Positions 1 to 10,423 are shown, numbered from the stretch's first letter. The stretch is DNA of 19,727 nt from Aphelenchoides besseyi (GCA_024699855.1 JAMPIQ010000028.1:1-19727), one strand, 5' to 3'. Translations and numbers: made by a program. The notes: a model not told the origin generated them from the letters alone.

Positions 1-1388
1 TAATTTGTGATAGTTCGATAGTGAGGGTCCGTGATGGGTTGATATAGTTGATGCATACGAGATTCTAGCAATGTGTCAACAGTAAATCCAAACGAATGAA
101 GACATGAAAATTTGCCGGGTGTCGTGTGACTCGAAGTCGAGGATTGAAAGTTCAAAAGAAAAGCATCAAAGGTTGGTTTACGACAAAGCATTGAAGGAAC
201 TGAAAGTTCTCTAACCTCTCGCCAAAACGGGTGAAGATCTCAAAATCAACTACGCGTGTCGATAGTCGGCATAATGTTTTATTTGGGACCAAAATTCAGC
301 CTAGGAGTAGTGATCGAACTCTCACCAATAGAATTCGCATAACACAGACTTGATTATTCAAGAAATGAATTCGAAGACCTGAAAGTTTGTTAATGTCATG
401 AACATTATTGTACTCACTTTGATGTGTTGGCCTCTAGCGAAAATCATGAGATGGTTGCCCTTCGATTATTTGGGACCAACTAATCGTCCTGAATACAACC
501 AGCGCGCGCCGACGAACGAACTCGCATGGTAAGTTGTCACACATCTTCTATCTTCATTGCCGTTCCAAGAGTCCCCAATTGCCGACTGCCGGTAACGTGA
601 CGCATCTGCTTCGAAGATCAACGATACAAGGCGAACTGCGAACAGCGAATTAGAAAGAGTTCCCCTGGATATAAAACAAGATTGCATTAAATCGTTGCCC
701 AGCATTGTTAACGTCAAATAAAAATTACACTACAGCAGAATCGATAAGCAATTGAATAGGGAAAATTAGAGCAAGTGGTTCAGCGGTTTTTTAGAAAAAT
801 AGCCTTATGTAGGACGTGCCCAAAAATATACTATCGTTGAAGGTCGATCGAATGTTTTTGGTTGTGTGGTCGGATGAAGTGAATTTATCACTTAAACACC
901 TTCCGAGTGAACAGTCCGCTCCAAGGTTTCGCTCATGCATAGCTCGTTCAGTGCGCAATAACTTGAGCCTGCTATAATCTACACAGGGTACACTGTTTTA
1001 GAATCTTTTAGTGTTTTGAACACAGTTGCTAGATTATTAAAAATCAAGGTTCAGTACAGTCATCAAACATTTCAAAGACAACGACCGAGTACTCTTCGAA
1101 CGATAAGGGCGTATTGTGTCGAAATTCGGAGCTCAATGTGTTCCAGACATTTGTGAGTTGACTCTAACTCAATTCACTGGTTTAAATTTCGCGGTTGTTT
1201 CTTCGAAACGTCCTGTACTTTTCGAACAACCATCAGTCCGCATCTGTGTTCTTGGCATAAAAAAATAATAAAAATTCAAGTCAGCTAAAAAACAATCACC
1301 AACGCGAATTGCGAATGCGATGATAGTAACGCTGGGTCCATTGAGCGTGTCGGCGAACAAAACAATGTTGCGACAATTCGGTGAAGGT
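1..1388 (-). other. Outer left arm, no recognised gene
   Basis: This stretch is the counterpart of 11572-12937. It contains a 3' UTR-like segment shared with the other AP-2/HSL units (about 1245-1300) and degraded versions of two small ORFs that read better in the right arm (11703-11876 and about 12332-12521). A donor/acceptor pair (GTGAGT and TTTCAG on the minus strand, about 375-420) is kept in both arms, so part of this may be transcribed. I recognise no product. Confidence 0.5.
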
Positions 1389-2645
1389 TTAAGCGCCGGC
1401 CCGCTTTCGCCAACTCTCATGACGTAACGTGACCTATCAAAGCGCGAAATTCCCCCAAATTGTGCGTGGCCAGCAAATCATGACAGGAACGTTTCAACTG
1501 AAGTTCGATTACCATGTTGGAAATCCCAAATTTTATCTAAGCAAAACTTTTTCGGGCAGCTCGCTGTTCATGTGTTCCTCGTTCGTTGTTGGAATGTAAC
1601 GAACGTCCGTTCCGCCTTGCAAGAGGATATTGAAGTTACTATTGGGCAAAAACGTCGAACACCTCGGCGAGAACTCAGAACAGTGTGCGTGTCGAGAACG
1701 ACGTCCGCGTATTCGGCTAAAGCAACTCAGATTCATGGGAAGGTTGCGCGTTGAAAGATGCGTAACAATTCGCGCTCTTTTGAATTCAGTTGATCGAAAA
1801 GATGGTCGTCCATTAACAATTTGTAAAACGGTCGGCATATATCGGCCATGCCTTCGACTAAACATGAAAGTTCATTACGAACGTCGAAATGCCAAAACTA
1901 ACTTTCAGTGAGAGGAAGCACTAGACAGAAGTCCGGGGATCCAATCGAGACATTTGGTTTGTTCATGTTTGGGTGGCGTTGAGGAGGAAACAGATGGCTG
2001 TCAAATAAAAAAGTTCACGACATACACGTAAGGTCCCGGATTTCGCGCCAACACGTATTTTTTGGCAGCTACAAACGAAACGCTCTCTCTTAGCCAATTC
2101 GTCAGAGAATAATCAACCTACTGAACGGAGTTCCATTCTGATTGGCTTGGTTTCCTGATCGATATTCCAAATCAAAGGGCGGGGTATTGATGGCGAAATA
2201 CGTGGTAGGAGACGCCTACAACAGTTCAGTTGGCCCATACTCCATACTTGCTGAAGGAACCAAAAAAGAGGAGGTTGATTGGCGGCGAATCAAGCGAGGC
2301 CGGGTGACATTCTTTCGGCCGCGTTAGGAAGTGTAGCGAACAATCGGTGACAGCCCCGGTGGAAGCGGCGGCGGCAGAAAACAACATTTTTCGCCGCTAA
2401 TATACCCCGTACAACCAAAGCGCCGTCGTATGCGGTGGTTTTCAAGGTACGTATTTTTGCTTGGCAGTCGAAAACAACGATTGTGCCGCAAGACATTGGT
2501 ATAAAGAGTTTTGGGGAAGAGAGCCGAGACGAACCTTCGGACGATTAAGCGCTGATATGTCCGACGTAAACCATCGACGATGGAAGCACGAGGATGAACA
2601 AGAGACACACGGTATCGAGTAAATCAGCCCAAGAAATCGACGCAT
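1389..2645 (-). pseudogene. AP-2-like transcription factor paralogue, copy A (frame-broken)
   Basis: Minus-strand counterpart of AP-2-like gene B. Exon starts are inferred by alignment: one exon from 1997, the next 1857-1513, and a last exon 1470-1389 that begins with the Ala-Thr-His-Asn motif also found in the last part of the full AP-2 gene (there Val-Thr-His-Asn). The final intron has a GTAATC donor, but its acceptor reads TTGCTG instead of the TTGCAG of copies B and D. Frames break repeatedly, and the translation drifts from copy B by substitutions as well as indels. The 5' portion (2060-2645) aligns to 10424-10950 but gives no secure protein. It lies just downstream of HSL-A on the same strand. 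Whether it is a decayed gene or a badly sequenced one cannot be told from one copy. Confidence 0.5.
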
Positions 2646-2776
2646 AATTGAACTTCGACGATCGCTTTTTCATCGCCGACAACCGTAACCCAAGAATTCG
2701 ATTCTGTTTGCTCTGAAACGCCTAAGAGACTGAGTTGTCTTCTATTCGATTAACGAAAGCGGTTAAAGTTGTGAAT

Positions 2777-2782
2777 TTTATT
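2777..2782 (-). terminator. Polyadenylation signal of HSL-A
   Basis: AATAAA on the minus strand about 40 bases after the HSL-A stop codon. The same signal stands at the same distance in HSL-B and HSL-D. Confidence 0.6.
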
Positions 2783-2822
2783 TCTTTTACAATTCGCTGT
2801 GGTTTCTTTTCGAAAAGTTTAC

Positions 2823-5490
2823 TCATAGACAAAGAACTTGAAGCTTGGAAACATAATCAATAGCTTTTTATCAGGATCGTCGTGTTCGGCCGAAGAAGTT
2901 GAAGGCAGTTCGGGGTCGACCCGTAAACTTCATGAACCCTTCGTTCGTTGAAAACCGGCGACTCGAACGCCGGCATTTCGAGGTTTCTTTGCAAAACGTG
3001 ATCGTATCGTCCACAATGGATCCAGATGGCACGACTAAACTCGAAAATTGTACGTTCAAAATCGTTCGCTTACAATGAAACGACAAGTCGGAAGTTCGCG
3101 GAGCAACTCGTCGGGAGTGTACATGGGCGAAATCAAACAGTCTCGTGGCAGATTCAATTCGAGCAGCTCGCTAAGCGAAGTTTTAACTTTCTCTGCTTCC
3201 TAAAATCACTATCTTTACTACGTCGAATACTCGACTAAACCACCTTCTGTGCAGCACGAGTCAATTTCGGAGTACTGCAGGTGCGAGTTCGTGGATCGCA
3301 ATTGCGTACCGGAGTCGTGCAGTGAAATAGTCGCCGTCCTGCATTCACTTCGGCGGCCTTTTGACCGTTTTCTCTCTCTCGAAAACATTGTCATCAGCCG
3401 CAAGGTTTGCTCATGCTGAAAGAAGCAGTCCCGAAAGAACTTCTGGACGAAACATACGTTTTCGTTAGCGGATGGCTTTGCAGGTAGTCGATCAATGTTT
3501 GATCGTAGTTGCACGTGGAGAGCGAAAGGTACGATGGATTTCGACTAACGTAAACGGTCGCATTTTCGTTTTCTCCACGTTCCTCCACGTCTTCAGATTC
3601 TTTCGTATTTGGTTCGTCAATTGAGTTATTTAGGCTCTTTCGGTTCGCCTTCTCGCGTTGCTTCGTCTGTTGAACGGTTCTTTGTCGCAACCAAGGTGTG
3701 GCCATTCAACGGACTGAATGGGAAACGCCCATATTCGACAAATATTTATCACGAAAGAATCGACTGACTTTCAAACAAAAATAAAGCAAATGGTACAAAA
3801 AGACAAAGGTAAAACAGACGTTGCAGTCCGCTGAATCGACCAAGTGTTTTTGCTTCAACTTCGTCGACATATTCCAACAACGATTTTGTGTCCTCGTTGA
3901 CTGATCAAACTGTTGCTTGTGAGTTCCGATATAGTTTCCATTTGTACAGCAATCTGTGTACGCAGCAGCACAACGAATAAACAATCCTCATGTGAAGAAG
4001 CGGATCCGCCGTGAAACTGAGTACCCGCGATGGCGAAGGAAGAATACTATAAATGCCAACTTCAAAAGATCATAAAGAAAGCAAAGTACTTGGAATCAAA
4101 CCGTCCGGCATTCTCGCGGCTTTTCAATTAGCCAAACGAAGGGCAACCGAAACGATCAGATTACCACCGGCCGAATCTCCGACCATCGAAAGTTTTTTGC
4201 CGTCCCATCCAAACTTCTCAGGATTCTTTCAGAATCCAGGCATAAGCGTAGAGCACGTCTTCGGTGGGAAGTGGAAATGGGAATTGAGGAACCAGCGAGT
4301 AATCCACCGACACAATCGGGCAGTCCAGATACTTTGCCCACAACCGTAAAATATGTTTTTTCTGCGATTTTGACGATGTTGCTACATAACCTAAAAGAAG
4401 CAGCTCGCGTTTTTATGTGTTTACCGCTCTTCCAACCTTCGCCGTGACAATGAAGCAATAGATTGGAGGAAAGTGGCTTCGTTGATTTTGTGGACGACTA
4501 AACATCTCAACGATCAGAGGCATTCAATTCACGTGACCTACCAATCCTTCACGACTTGTTGCCGACAGGATGCGCACTTGTATCGGAGTTGATGGTCCAT
4601 GAGCACTCGGTTCAGGGATTTCAACTGGCCCGCCCATCTCTTCCATCCAATCGGATCGGACCGTCCATCGGAATCAGAACGACTTTGTTGATCTCCATCG
4701 TTGGACAAAGCAGTTTCGGCGGCGGGATTTCGGATAGGTTCCAAAAGTCGCGGCAAAACTCCAGATCGGCTTCCCGAGTCACGTTGATGATTCGTCGAGT
4801 ACGCTCTTCAGAATTCAGAAAGTAGCGGCCGGAATTGAGCAGCGAACTGAACGCCGCCGTTCCACTTTCCCACGACCACGAGTAGGTGGCCAAAATGATT
4901 CCAATCGCATTGAAGATCGACGTGACGCTCGGAGCAAACTAAAAGCCAAAAAGAAAAGCAATTTCAAAGACTTCGAACCTACAAACCCGAAAACCGAATG
5001 CACGACCATAGAAAAAAGAAGCATCCAAGCCCTCGATTCCCCTTCAGCATACCATGATACAACGAGTAGTCGCAGTCAAGCGACGGGAACAACGAGTTCT
5101 CGTCCAATGTTTCGCTCAAAAGCACGACCGAAATCCATTTCCCGGTGTGTGTTCGTCGTAGTCGCATTTTCGTGCAGCCTCTTGCATCTTCAGCATCAAG
5201 TCTGAAATCAGCGATCTTTCGAATGGACGATGTCAACAGTTGTTACCGTTGATCATTTCGCTGCAACATTCGGCGATTCGCTGATAGCACATGGATTTGG
5301 TTCGATTCGCGTCGAAGTAGACGTGGATTCTCGTCGGCCAGCTAAACCCCGTGAAGTCATTTCGAACACGAGGAAATCAGATTACCAGTTTGAGCAAACG
5401 GAAAACTCCATCACACTCCACGAGCATTCGCGGTTCAACTTTGCGCGAACGACCGTTGGAATGTTCGTTGCGATGAGTTTCCGTTTGCAT
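2823..5490 (-). CDS. LIPE: Hormone-sensitive lipase, copy A (all ten exons)
   Basis: Hydrolyses stored acylglycerols and steryl esters; in animals it is a cytosolic alpha/beta hydrolase that moves to lipid droplets. Exons on the minus strand: 5490-5386 (35 codons from ATG), 5341-5247, 5201-4987, 4938-4542, 4497-4437, 4390-4090, 4046-3820, 3767-3244, 3199-3074 and 3034-2823, with introns of about 40-50 bases. The N-terminal HSL domain shows LADENHVYFHAN, TPGNGFRS and FYGRAFGFR. The core shows the oxyanion motif (HGEG here, family HGGG), IVSVDYSLAP, the nucleophile elbow VGDSAGGNL, and SCHLDPLLDD with the catalytic Asp. A likely catalytic His lies in VHE near the end. An acidic Ser/Thr-rich insert before the Asp exon matches the position of the regulatory module. 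Total is about 745 residues, close to the 775 of the shorter human form. Several one-base indels break frame. It is the only copy here with a complete exon 1. Confidence 0.9.
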
Positions 5491-5602
5491 CGAGTCGGCT
5501 GGAACACACGAACGTATGATAAACCAGCGGATGTTCATGACACGCAATTGCATTTCATTTCAACGGCTTCGAATATCAAACAACAATCAGCTAGCATCTT
5601 TG

Positions 5603-5608
5603 TTTATT
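5603..5608 (-). terminator. Polyadenylation signal of the AP-2 gene
   Basis: AATAAA on the minus strand, about 56 bases after the AP-2 stop and about 110 bases before the HSL-A start. The surrounding 70-odd bases recur downstream of the AP-2-like genes (about 1245-1300, 11660-11725 and 16005-16060), so the same 3' UTR piece is reused by all family members. Confidence 0.6.
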
Positions 5609-5663
5609 GGTATAAAATCATAATAAAAAGTTTCGGTCAGCTTAAAAGAGAATCCATTATCGT

Positions 5664-7274
5664 TTATTCTTCTGTTTCTAATATTTGGGACATTCTTTGG
5701 TAAAAGAATCCTTCCATGCCTTCGACTAAACAGTAAATTTCATTACGAGCTCCACAGTTAAACTAACCTTCAGGAACAGGCGCTTTGGGAGCGCCCAGAG
5801 CCGAGAAAACTGCCTGCATTGCTTTGACTCCAAAATTGTGGGTAACCTGAAAATAGAAGATTGAGCATCCTATCGAGCGTAACCTACCAAATTCAATTCA
5901 AGAAGTTGTTTTTGCAACTCTGGCGGTAACGCATTCCGATCCACGAAATCGACCAGATTTCCGTAACCCATCTCGAGCAACGATCGGTCGCGTTCGAGCA
6001 ATCCACCAAGACAGCCGAATGTCGCTAACATAAGGTCAGTGATCGCCTCCGCCATCTGATCCTCAGTTGTAAGTTGGTCAAAGTTGTCCAACAACTGAAG
6101 AACTTCAGTAGCTCGCGGAGACAATCCGTCGGCAAAAGACTTTACCAATTCATTCCGCACCCATCTCGAATCCAAACGTTCGCCGATCGCGTTTCCAAAG
6201 TCTTCGGCCAACTTGAAAGCTTCACCTTCACAGAGCGCCGTGAAGGTAGTGGGAGATAAAGTTCGTTTGCGTCCCGACACCAAGTCGATTCCCTTGTTGC
6301 GCAGTTGGTCGCTCAGCTGTTTGTAACCACCTTTTTCCTTGGCTCTAAATGCTCATTAAACGATTCATATAAGCTAACATACTTTCTTAAAAAAACGGCA
6401 CCAAGAAGCGAAATGCCCAGATTTTCTGGTGCACTAGTTCGCCGCATAACTTCACCTACGGTGACGTCAAATTTGGTGCTGTTGTGTAGCAGAGCCAATC
6501 GACCCGGAACCTTCATGAAACACTTCGTCCCTTGCAGTGTTTGATGAAGCTAAATTGAAAGATGAAATTTTCACATTTTACAGGGATCATTCTCAAGTTT
6601 GTTTGGTCACGTGCCATTGAGGTTTGATATCAAAAACACGAAGTTAGAAGCCCCAAGAAAAAATGATCGATTACTCGAATTCTCAATAAAAAGTGGTCAT
6701 TTTTTGAGTCACTTTGTAATTTAAACCGAACATTGATTACTTACTGTTGACTGTCGATGAAGAATCCGTGTAAACGCCGCTGCCGAACGCGTTGTTTGGT
6801 GCGAAAAAAGAAGTTGGTTGCATTGGGGTCGAAGACATTGGTAGTGCGTTTGTTTGCGAGTTGTTGAGTTGACAGTTGCGGTTGATATGGAGTGTACGTG
6901 TGGTTGGGCCATTGATTTGCAAATCCGTAATTCTGAAATTGAAAGTACATCAAACTTGCTCTCATCTTCGAGATACCTCAAAGAATCCTGCTTGCAAGTT
7001 CGGGATGAGCGGAAACGCAGGTTGGTAGTCTGTAAATGTGGTCATTAGCTAGAACGACCTTCAAAACTTACGGCCGAGGTTTTGCGGTGTTGATTGAGTA
7101 ACCGGTTGGAATGGCTGCCGATTGTAAGAGTTCTCTGTTAGAACCGTTCGCTTTGGTACGATGTTCTCTTCCTGATCAGCCGAATCACGAAGACGTTGGC
7201 AACTGTTCGCCAAGCCGGACGACGACGCGAACGGCGGGAGTTCGTCATTGTTGTCTCCGACGTTGCTGTTTCAT
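5664..7274 (-). CDS. TFAP2: AP-2 family transcription factor (complete gene, seven exons)
   Basis: Nuclear DNA-binding regulator of development that binds GC-rich sites as a dimer. Minus-strand exons: 7274-7072, 7029-6977, 6932-6745, 6549-6383, 6344-5888, 5846-5768 and 5725-5664, with GT..AG introns, four of them 36-45 bases. The N-terminus is Gln/Pro/Tyr-rich (HYQPAFPLIPNLQ, YTPYQPQL), as in AP-2 activation regions. The basic DNA-binding part gives VPGRLALLHNSTKFDVTVGEV then ISLLGAVFLRKAKEKGG, close to family VPGRLSLL...VTVGEVQRR and SLLGGVLRRAKSKNGG. The helix-span-helix dimer domain runs from DLVSGRKRTLSPTTF through EGEAFKLAEDFG to VTHNFGVKAMQAVF. About 402 residues, against about 437 in vertebrates. 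Three one-base insertions break frame (about 7269, 6850-6870 and 6507); without them every exon phase fits. Last-exon choice: splicing at 5767/5726 adds VEGMEGFFYQ and stops at TAA 5664; unspliced it would stop at TAG after 5768. Confidence 0.93.
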
Positions 7275-7748
7275 TTTAGTGGCGAATTTGGGACGAAACA
7301 GAGGCTGCAAATAAAAAGTTCACGATATAACACGTAAGTCGAAGTTTTTCGCGCCAACACGTAGAGGTGATCTTCAAGAAACAACCGGAAATGAGAAGTT
7401 GGCGCAGATAACAACAAAAACTAAGTGAGGGATACAATGGAATTGTTCTCACACTATCTAAGCGCCTTGTAAACAATGCCGACAAACACGCGAGAAAAAA
7501 GAACGAAGACTCGATCGATGGTCTTTTCCGCGGTTCAAAGTCTTCGGTCGACACTTCGAAAGTCGACGGCTGCTCACAAAACTGAGTTGAGCCGAACGCT
7601 TGTAAGATTGAGCGAAAAAAAAAAAAAAAAACGGCTCCAATCACTAGACACACGAAGAGGTGTGAAAAAGTTGCACAAAAGTGCCGCTGCTTCTACTGCG
7701 TCTAATACAATGCGAAATCGGTGGTTTCCATTCGCCATTCACACACTC
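7275..7748. other. Loop sequence between AP-2 and HSL-B
   Basis: Bases 7275-7370 continue an AP-2-like intron (about 95% identical to the intron at 10950-11013), so the AP-2 transcript may start further up. From about 7370 to 7748 I see no match to the rest of the window. A plus-strand frame at about 7413-7590 contains a charged stretch (NNADKHARKKNEDSIDG) with no recognised homologue. HSL-B has no exon 1 next to it; this sequence sits in its place. Divergent transcription (AP-2 leftward, HSL-B rightward) would place promoters here. Confidence 0.4.
7615..7631 (+). repeat. Run of 17 A
   Basis: The longest homopolymer in the window, about 120 bases before the palindrome's right inner junction. 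No target-site duplication or element is visible around it, so it is reported only as a repeat. Its length is unreliable in a sequence with this many homopolymer indels. Confidence 0.8.
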
Positions 7749-10251
7749 GGCCTCCGAAGAATCACGTCTACTTCCACGCGAATCGAACCAAATCCATGTG
7801 CTATCAGCGAATCGCCGAATGTTGCAGCGAAATGATCAACGGTAACAACTGTTGACATCGTCCATTCGAAAGATCGCTGATTTCAGACTTGATGCTGAAG
7901 ATGCAAGAGGCTGCACGAAAATGCGACTACGACGAACACACACCGGGAAATGGATTTCGGTCGTGCTTTTGAGCGAAACATTGGACGAGAACTCGTTGTT
8001 GTTCCCGTCGCTTGACTGCGACTACTCGTTGTAACATGGGATGCTGAAGGGAATCGAGGGCTTGGATGCTTCTTGTTTCTATGGTCGTGCATTCGGTTTT
8101 CGGGTTTGTAGGTTCGAAGTCTTTGAAAATGCTTTTTTTTTGGCTTTTAGTTTTGCTCCGAGCGTCACGTCGATCTTCAATGCGATTGGAATCATTTTGG
8201 CCACCTACTTGTTGGTCGTGGGAAAGTGGAACGGCGGCGTTCAGTTCGCTGCTCCATTCCGGCCGCTACTTTCTGAATTCTGAAGAGCGTGCTCGACGAA
8301 TCATCAAAGTGACTCGGGAAGCCGATCTGGAGTTTGCCGCGACTTTTGGAACCTATCCGAAATCCCGCCGCCGAAACTGTTTTTGTCCAACGATGGAGAT
8401 CAACAAAGTCGTTCTGATTCCGATGGACGATCCGATCCGATTGGATGGAAGAGATGGGCGGCCAGTTGAAATCCCTGAACCGAGTGCTCATGGACCATCA
8501 ACTCCGATACAAGTGCGCATCCTGTCGGCAACAAGTCGTGAAGGATTGGTAGGTCACGTGAATTGAATGCCTCTGATCGTTGAGATGTGTTTAGTCGTCC
8601 ACAAAATCAACGAAGCCACTTTCCTCCAATCTATTGCTTCATTGTCACGGCGAAGGTTGGAAGAGCGGTAAACACATAAAAACGCGAGCTGCTTCTTTTA
8701 GGTTATGTAGCAACATCGTCAAAATCGCAGAAACATATTTACGGTTGTGGGCAAAGTATCTGGACTGCCCGATTGTGTCGGTGGATTACTCGCTGGCTCC
8801 TCAATTCCCATTCCACTTCCCACCGAAGACGTGCTCTACGCTTATGCCTGGATTCTGAAGAATCCTGAGAAGTTTTGGATGGGACGGCAAAAAACTTTCG
8901 ATGGTCGGAGATTCGGCCGGTGGTAATCTGATCGTTTCGGTTGCTCTTCGTTTGGCTCAATTGAAAGCCGCGAGAATGCCGGACGGTTTGATTCCAAGTA
9001 CTTTGCTTTTTTTTTTTCTTTATGATCTTTTGAAGTTGGCATTTATAGTATCTTCCTTCGCCATCGCGGGTACTCAGTTTCACGGATCCGCTTCTTTCAC
9101 ATGAGGATTGTTATTCGTTGTGCTGCTGCGTACACAGATTGCTGTACAAATGGAACTATATCGGAACTCACAAGCAACAGTTTGATCAGTCAACGAGGAC
9201 ACAAATCGTTGTTGGAATATGTCGACGAAGTTGAAGCAAAACACTTGATCGATTCAGCGGACTGCAACGTCTGTTTTACCTTTGTCTTTTTGTACCATTT
9301 GCTTTATTTTTGTTTGAAAGTCAGTCGATTCTTTCGTTGATAAATTTGTCGAATATGAGCGTTCCATTCAGTCCGTTGAATGGCCACACCTTGGTTGCGA
9401 CAAAGAACCGTTCAACACGACGAAGCAACGCGAGAAGGCGAACCGAAGAGCCTAAATAACTCAATTGACGAAACCAATACGAAAGAATCTGAAGAGCAAC
9501 GTGGAGAAAACGAAAATGCGACCGTTTACGTTAGTCGAAATCCATCGTACCTTTCGCTCTCCACGTGCAACTACGATCAAACATTGATCGACTACCTGCA
9601 AAGCCATCCGCTAACGAAAACGTATGTTTCGTCCAGAAGTTTCTTTCGGACTGCTTCTTTCAGCATGAGCAACCTTGCGGCTGATGACAATGTTTTCGAG
9701 AGAGAAAACGGTCAAAATGCCGCCGAAGTGAATGCAGGACGGCGACTATTTCACTGCACGACTCCGGTACGCAATTGCGATCCACGAACTCGCACCTGCA
9801 GTACTCCGAAATTGACTCGTGCTGCACAGAAGGTGGTTTAGTCGAGTATTCGACGTAGTAAAGATAGTGATTTTAGGAAGCAGAGAAAGTTAAAACTTCG
9901 CTTAGCGAGCTGCTCGAATTGAATCTGCCACGAGACTGTTTGATTTCGCCCATGTACACTCCCGACGAGTTGCTCCGCGAACTTTCCGACTTGTCGTTTC
10001 ATTGTAAGCGAACGATTTTGAACGTACAATTTTCGAGTTTAGTCGTGCCATCTGGATCCATTGTTGGACGATACGATCACGTTTGCAAAGAAACCTCGAA
10101 ATGCGGCGTTCGAGTCGCCGGTTTCAACGAACGAAGGGTTCATGAAGTTTACGGGTCGACCCCGAACTGCCTTCAACTTCTTCGGCCGAACACGACGATC
10201 CTGATAAAAGCTATTGATTATGTTTCCAAGCTTCAAGTTCTTTGTCTATGA
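7749..10251 (+). CDS. LIPE: Hormone-sensitive lipase, copy B (lacks exon 1)
   Basis: Inverted twin of HSL-A. Exons 2-10: 7749-7841, 7887-8103, 8151-8548, 8595-8655, 8702-8997, 9049-9268, 9321-9832, 9877-10003 and 10043-10251, joined by introns of about 39-53 bases. Best-preserved parts are IPEPSAHGPSTPIQVRILSA (end of the HSL N-domain), CPIVSVDYSLAPQFPF, MVGDSAGGNLIVSVALR, DELLREL, SCHLDPLLDDTITFAKK, and GVRVAGFNERRVHEVYGS with the probable catalytic His. The oxyanion motif reads HGEG across the intron at 8656. Exon 8 is an acidic, Ser/Thr-rich regulatory insert with an RTASFSMS motif, a possible basophilic-kinase (PKA-like) site by analogy with vertebrate HSL. One-base indels break frame in exons 3, 4, 6 and 10. 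The arm ends at the exon 2 acceptor, so the normal start codon and exon 1 are missing; the copy is probably 5'-truncated unless loop sequence supplies a new first exon. Confidence 0.9.
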
Positions 10252-10290
10252 GTAAACTTTTCGAAAGAAACCACAGCGAATTGTAAAAGA

Positions 10291-10296
10291 AATAAA
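10291..10296 (+). terminator. Polyadenylation signal of HSL-B
   Basis: AATAAA 40 bases after the HSL-B stop at 10249-10251, conserved in position in HSL-A and HSL-D. Confidence 0.6.
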
Positions 10297-10423
10297 ATTC
10301 ACAACTTTAACCGCTTCGTTAATCGAATAGAAGAACTCAGTCTCTTAGGCGTTTCAGAGCAACAGAATCGAATTCTTGGGTTACGGTTGTCGGCGATGAA
10401 AAGCGATCGTCGAAGTTTCAATT

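Larger units (their letters stand above)
1..5341 (+). repeat. Left arm of a giant imperfect inverted repeat
   Basis: This arm is the reverse complement of 7749-12937. The first 85 bases match the reverse complement of about 12855-12937, and homology runs through an AP-2-like gene and HSL-A up to the exon 2 acceptor of HSL-A near 5341. Identity is uneven. From about 2650 to 5341 the stretches I compared differ almost only by one-base indels, in introns as well as exons. From 1 to about 2650 there are many substitutions. The arm starts at the window edge, so its true outer limit cannot be seen. Confidence 0.93.

Noticed and set aside
1630..1911. Plus-strand ORFs opposite the AP-2-like exon of copy A
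   Set aside because: The conserved frame and splice sites lie on the minus strand; the plus-strand frames are not kept in copies B and D.
5290..5320. tRNA B-box-like GGTTCGATTCG, also near 7770 and 15597
   Set aside because: No matching A box or cloverleaf; it is part of HSL exon 2 coding sequence.
5230..5703. 157-codon plus-strand ORF between HSL-A exon 2 and AP-2
   Set aside because: It lies antisense to HSL-A exons 1 and 2, whose splice sites and HSL N-terminal motif (LADENHVYFHAN) are clear on the minus strand.
7276..7653. 125-codon minus-strand ORF upstream of AP-2
   Set aside because: Rich in Phe from the T run and reads through a conserved intron with a TTTGCAG acceptor; it is an artefact of open non-coding frames.
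7476..7835. 119-codon plus-strand ORF across the loop and into HSL-B
   Set aside because: It passes through the 17-A run, whose length is unreliable, and its 3' half overlaps HSL exon 2 in a different frame from the conserved lipase frame.
8901..9000. GDSAGG lipase as a bacterial-type esterase gene from transfer
   Set aside because: The gene has ten exons with short nematode-type introns and an animal HSL N-terminal domain, so it is a native nuclear gene.
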